In this document: one piece after another, positions 6,728 through 8,085 of the stretch
Numbering within the stretch: position 1 is the first letter of the stretch
How the letters are laid out: every line of letters starts with the position of its first letter
Source: Anaerolineales bacterium
GTDB lineage: Bacteria > Chloroflexota > Anaerolineae > Anaerolineales > Villigracilaceae
NCBI GenBank assembly: GCA_016789485.1
Contig: JAEURE010000021.1
Location: 9,061 to 17,145, forward strand
Length of the DNA stretch: 8,085 nt
Reading direction: 5' to 3'
Notes under the pieces: generated by a model
What the model was told of the DNA's origin: nothing
The model's database searches: none
What the model saw: the letters and a program-made list of their open reading frames with translations, nothing else
Program-made: the position numbers and the translations under genes

Positions 6728-7611
6728 CGTCCCTCCACTAAGTGGTTTGTATCGATTTTACCTGATGTCCACTCTTTAAATTGTGACATTAAAACTGCAA
6801 TGAAAATCAATACACAACCGAAAATTTGAATGGCGATCAAGGTTTCATTTAACAACAACCAGCCTGAAAGAACCGCAAACACAGACTCAAGACTCAGCAG
6901 CAATGCGGCATCCGCTGGAGGCGTATGCCGCTGCGCCCAAACTTGAAGGGTGTAACACAAACCCAACGAGAAAAATGCGGTGTAGGCAATTGCAAAAGTC
7001 ATCGGCCAGCTAAAGCCCGTCAGCGGCTCAGTGAAAATGCCAACTCCTAAATTGAGGAGTCCGCAAATGATAAGCTGCCCCACTGAAAATGACATCGCTT
7101 CAAATTTGGAGGCATACTTGCCAAGAACGATGACATGGAATGTCCAGAACAATGCGCCGACGAGTTCCAGCGCATCCCCTGCACGGACCTCGAACCTGCC
7201 GCCCGTTGAAAGAAGAAATGCCCCCGCCCCAGCCAAAAACACAGCCACAATCGACAACCAATGCGGCTTCTCCCCCCAAACGAAGAATAATACAATGGGA
7301 ACAAGCACTACATACAACGCTGTAATAAAACCAGCGTTCCCCGCCGTGGTATAGACCATGCCCGCCTGCTGCAAGGCGCTCCCTACGAACAAAAAGAAGC
7401 CGGCGACAAACATCCATTTATATTGCTCGCGCGGCATGGATTTAATGTCACTTCGCTTCACAAACGGCAGTACCACGAGCGCCGCCAGCAAATAGCGCGC
7501 CGCGTTGAATTGATAGACGCTTCCCATCTGCCCGGCAACGCGTTGTGCAACAAAGGCAGAGCCCCAGATGATGGCAACGAGCAGGAGAGTCAAGTCAGCT
7601 TTGAGGCGCAT
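6724..7611 (-). CDS. EamA/DMT-superfamily transporter (10-TM)
   Basis: A 295-residue integral membrane protein of the drug/metabolite transporter superfamily. Two EamA repeats of five membrane segments each are visible (about 5-135 and 150-275). The first has the classic WGSAFVAQR in segment 1 and FNAARYLLAALVVLP in segment 2; the second begins GDALELVGALFWTFHVIVLGKYASK and ends with the LLLNETL and FGCVLIFIAVLMSQ segments typical of the family. Such proteins export or exchange small metabolites such as amino acids or sugars; the substrate cannot be predicted. This is the first gene of the minus-strand operon. Its ATG is the only Met start near the frame opening (an in-frame TGA lies 3 codons upstream), yet the nearest AGGAG is 16 nt away, farther than usual. 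The short hydrophilic tail ends in a 4-bp overlap with the lipid-kinase gene. Confidence 0.9.
   Translation of the reverse strand: MRLKADLTLLLVAIIWGSAFVAQRVAGQMGSVYQFNAARYLLAALVVLPFVKRSDIKSMPREQYKWMFVAGFFLFVGSALQQAGMVYTTAGNAGFITALYVVLVPIVLFFVWGEKPHWLSIVAVFLAGAGAFLLSTGGRFEVRAGDALELVGALFWTFHVIVLGKYASKFEAMSFSVGQLIICGLLNLGVGIFTEPLTGFSWPMTFAIAYTAFFSLGLCYTLQVWAQRHTPPADAALLLSLESVFAVLSGWLLLNETLIAIQIFGCVLIFIAVLMSQFKEWTSGKIDTNHLVEGR
6731..6736 (-). promoter_or_regulatory. Strong ribosome-binding site (GGAGGG) of the lipid-kinase gene
   Basis: GGAGGG on the minus strand lies 3 nt before the ATG at 6727-6725, inside the last codons of the transporter gene. It supports this start and the ATGA-coupled reading of the two genes. 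Confidence 0.7.
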
Positions 7612-7652
7612 AAGAAAATTTCAGGTGCTCCTGTTTCAAGTGTCGATGTGAG

Positions 7653-7661
7653 TGATACAAT
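7653..7661 (+). promoter_or_regulatory. Candidate extended -10 promoter element (TGATACAAT) for leader/DUF1905
   Basis: TG-A-TACAAT matches the TGnTATAAT extended -10 pattern with one mismatch. At 17-bp spacing the upstream hexamer is GTTTCA, a weak -35. Transcription would start near 7668, giving an untranslated leader of about 50 nt before the small ORF at 7717. The call rests on consensus matching only, and sigma preferences of this organism are unknown. Confidence 0.3.
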
Positions 7662-7675
7662 CTAGAAATCTCAAC

Positions 7676-7687
7676 ATTAAATTTAAT
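7676..7687. repeat. Perfect 12-bp AT palindrome (possible operator)
   Basis: ATTAAATTTAAT is its own reverse complement. It sits between the two facing candidate -10 elements, where a bound dimeric regulator could affect both. A palindrome made only of A and T can arise by chance in AT-rich spacer, so the operator idea is tentative. Confidence 0.3.
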
Positions 7688-7695
7688 AATAGGCA

Positions 7696-7704
7696 ATCAT
7701 AGCA
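7696..7704 (-). promoter_or_regulatory. Candidate extended -10 promoter element (TGCTATGAT) for the transporter operon
   Basis: Read on the minus strand, TG-C-TATGAT matches TGnTATAAT with one mismatch. No good -35 box lies 16-18 bp upstream, as is allowed for extended -10 promoters. Transcription would start near 7689, with an untranslated leader of about 78 nt before the transporter ATG at 7611. This would make it the main promoter of the six-gene operon, but the evidence is the motif alone. Confidence 0.3.
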
Positions 7705-7710
7705 CAGGAG
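7705..7710 (+). promoter_or_regulatory. Shine-Dalgarno sequence (CAGGAG) of the leader ORF
   Basis: CAGGAG ends 6 nt before the ATG at 7717, near-ideal spacing. It is the best ribosome-binding site in this region and clearly stronger than anything before the DUF1905 start at 7776, where only AGCAGGGC is found. Confidence 0.6.
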
Positions 7711-7716
7711 CTTTAG

Positions 7717-7779
7717 ATGTATAGCGCCAAGCGAACACAAAATAATACGGCGAATACCAACAGCAGGGCATTCCAATGA
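7717..7779 (+). CDS. Putative 20-residue leader peptide, translationally coupled to DUF1905
   Basis: A 20-codon frame starting ATG at 7717, with a strong AGGAG Shine-Dalgarno sequence 6 nt upstream. The peptide begins MYSAKRTQNN and is polar: four Asn, three Thr, three basic residues, no acidic residue and no hydrophobic stretch, so it is neither a signal peptide nor a membrane peptide. Its TGA at 7777-7779 overlaps the DUF1905 ATG at 7776-7778 as ATGA, the usual geometry for termination-reinitiation. The likely role is to deliver ribosomes to DUF1905, which lacks a good site of its own. No run of one amino acid and no terminator-like hairpin supports classical attenuation. Alternatives: a chance frame, or the remnant of an N-terminal extension separated by a frameshift; the second is less likely because DUF1905 proteins normally start where this one does. 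Confidence 0.45.
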   Translation: MYSAKRTQNNTANTNSRAFQ

Positions 7780-8063
7780 ACATCAAGTTTAGCGGAAAAA
7801 TTTTCCACTGGCGCGGTCCCGCTCCCTATCTCTTCGTCGCTGTTCCAGAAAAGCCAAGCCGCGATATCAAGGCGATCTCAGGATTGGTGACGTACGGCTG
7901 GGGGGTGATCCCAGTCCACGTGCAGATCGGTAAAACCAAATTTAAGACTTCGTTATTCCCCAAAAATGGGCTTTACCTTGTACCAATCAAGGTAATCGTC
8001 CAAAAAGCAGAAAATCTTAAAGAAGGCGATGAGGTGACCATAAAGCTCGAATTTCGGTTATAG
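7776..8063 (+). CDS. DUF1905 domain protein
   Basis: A complete 95-residue protein that is a DUF1905 domain from end to end. The family's features appear in order: FSGKIFHWRGPAPYLFVAVP (5-24), a central GLVTYGWGVIPVHVQIG segment, KTSLFPKNGLYLVPIK, and a terminal EGDEVTIKLEF strand. The predicted fold is a small, mostly beta barrel; there is no signal peptide or membrane segment, so it should be cytoplasmic. The molecular role of DUF1905 is not established to my knowledge; some family members are fused to a YdeI/OmpD-associated-type domain, which is absent here. The ATG overlaps the stop of a 20-codon leader frame. After the TAG only 22 bases remain, with an ATG at 8078 too near the edge to judge. 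Confidence 0.88.
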   Translation: MNIKFSGKIFHWRGPAPYLFVAVPEKPSRDIKAISGLVTYGWGVIPVHVQIGKTKFKTSLFPKNGLYLVPIKVIVQKAENLKEGDEVTIKLEFRL

Positions 8064-8085
8064 CAATAGCAAAAGCGATGGAAGC

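Larger units (their letters stand above)
7612..7716. promoter_or_regulatory. Divergent intergenic control region
   Basis: This 105-bp spacer separates the minus-strand transporter operon from the plus-strand leader/DUF1905 unit and must carry the start signals for at least one of them. It is more AT-rich than the genes. It contains two candidate extended -10 elements on opposite strands, a 12-bp AT palindrome between them, the AGGAG of the leader frame at its right end and an AGGAG for the transporter near its left end. No coding frame or terminator is seen. Confidence 0.6.

Noticed and set aside
7031..7354. A 107-codon plus-strand frame opposite the EamA transporter, and overlapping minus-strand frames there
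   Set aside because: They are rich in Pro, Ser and Thr as expected for the complement of a hydrophobic membrane protein gene; the EamA frame is complete and has family motifs throughout.
7717..7850. A frameshifted longer DUF1905 gene beginning at 7717
   Set aside because: The DUF1905 domain is complete from residue 3 onward when started at 7776, and family members normally begin near this point, so no N-terminal part is missing.
8064..8085. The start of another gene at ATG 8078
   Set aside because: Only two codons remain before the window edge and there is no clear ribosome-binding sequence upstream, so it cannot be supported.
1..8085. A search for CRISPR repeats, tRNA-like cloverleaves, terminal inverted repeats and mobile-element genes
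   Set aside because: Coding genes fill almost the whole window without interruption, no regularly spaced repeats were seen, and no transposase, integrase or phage protein is encoded. This was reading by eye, so short or degenerate repeats could be missed.

Overview
The window reads as a chromosomal segment of a free-living bacterium of about 47-50% G+C. The style of the proteins (several multi-pass GT-C-type glycosyltransferases, a NarL-type regulator with a coiled-coil partner, a DUF1905 protein) best suits the Chloroflexota, class Anaerolineae. That placement is inferred from family resemblance only, because no rRNA or other marker gene is present. I see no tRNA, rRNA, CRISPR array, insertion sequence, phage gene or integration site.

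Layout, right to left along the minus strand: a 10-TM EamA/DMT transporter (6724-7611), a diacylglycerol-kinase-family lipid kinase (5825-6727), a GNAT acetyltransferase with a Cys-rich N-terminal motif (5224-5811), a GT87-like membrane protein (3970-5223), and two further GT-C-like membrane proteins (2398-3963 and 939-2429). Junctions are very tight: a 4-bp overlap, 13 bp, 0 bp, 6 bp and a 32-bp overlap. These six genes therefore look like one transcription unit with translational coupling. After a 58-bp gap comes a NarL/LuxR-type response regulator (179-880), followed 4 bp later by a gene that runs off the left edge (1-174) and begins with a coiled coil, probably its sensor kinase.

On the plus strand at the right end is a DUF1905 protein (7776-8063). 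It is preceded by a 20-codon open frame (7717-7779) that has a better Shine-Dalgarno sequence than DUF1905 itself and joins it by an ATGA stop/start overlap. The 105-bp spacer between this unit and the minus-strand operon holds two candidate extended -10 elements that face each other across a perfect 12-bp AT palindrome.

Functionally, the central genes suggest envelope work: a lipid kinase that phosphorylates a membrane lipid, and three polytopic enzymes likely to move sugars from polyprenyl-phosphate donors to acceptors outside the membrane. The EamA transporter and GNAT enzyme may be linked only by position. Most of the window is ordinary housekeeping or accessory gene content; the coupled leader peptide and the facing-promoter arrangement are the least expected parts. 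I found no convincing new defence or mobile system.
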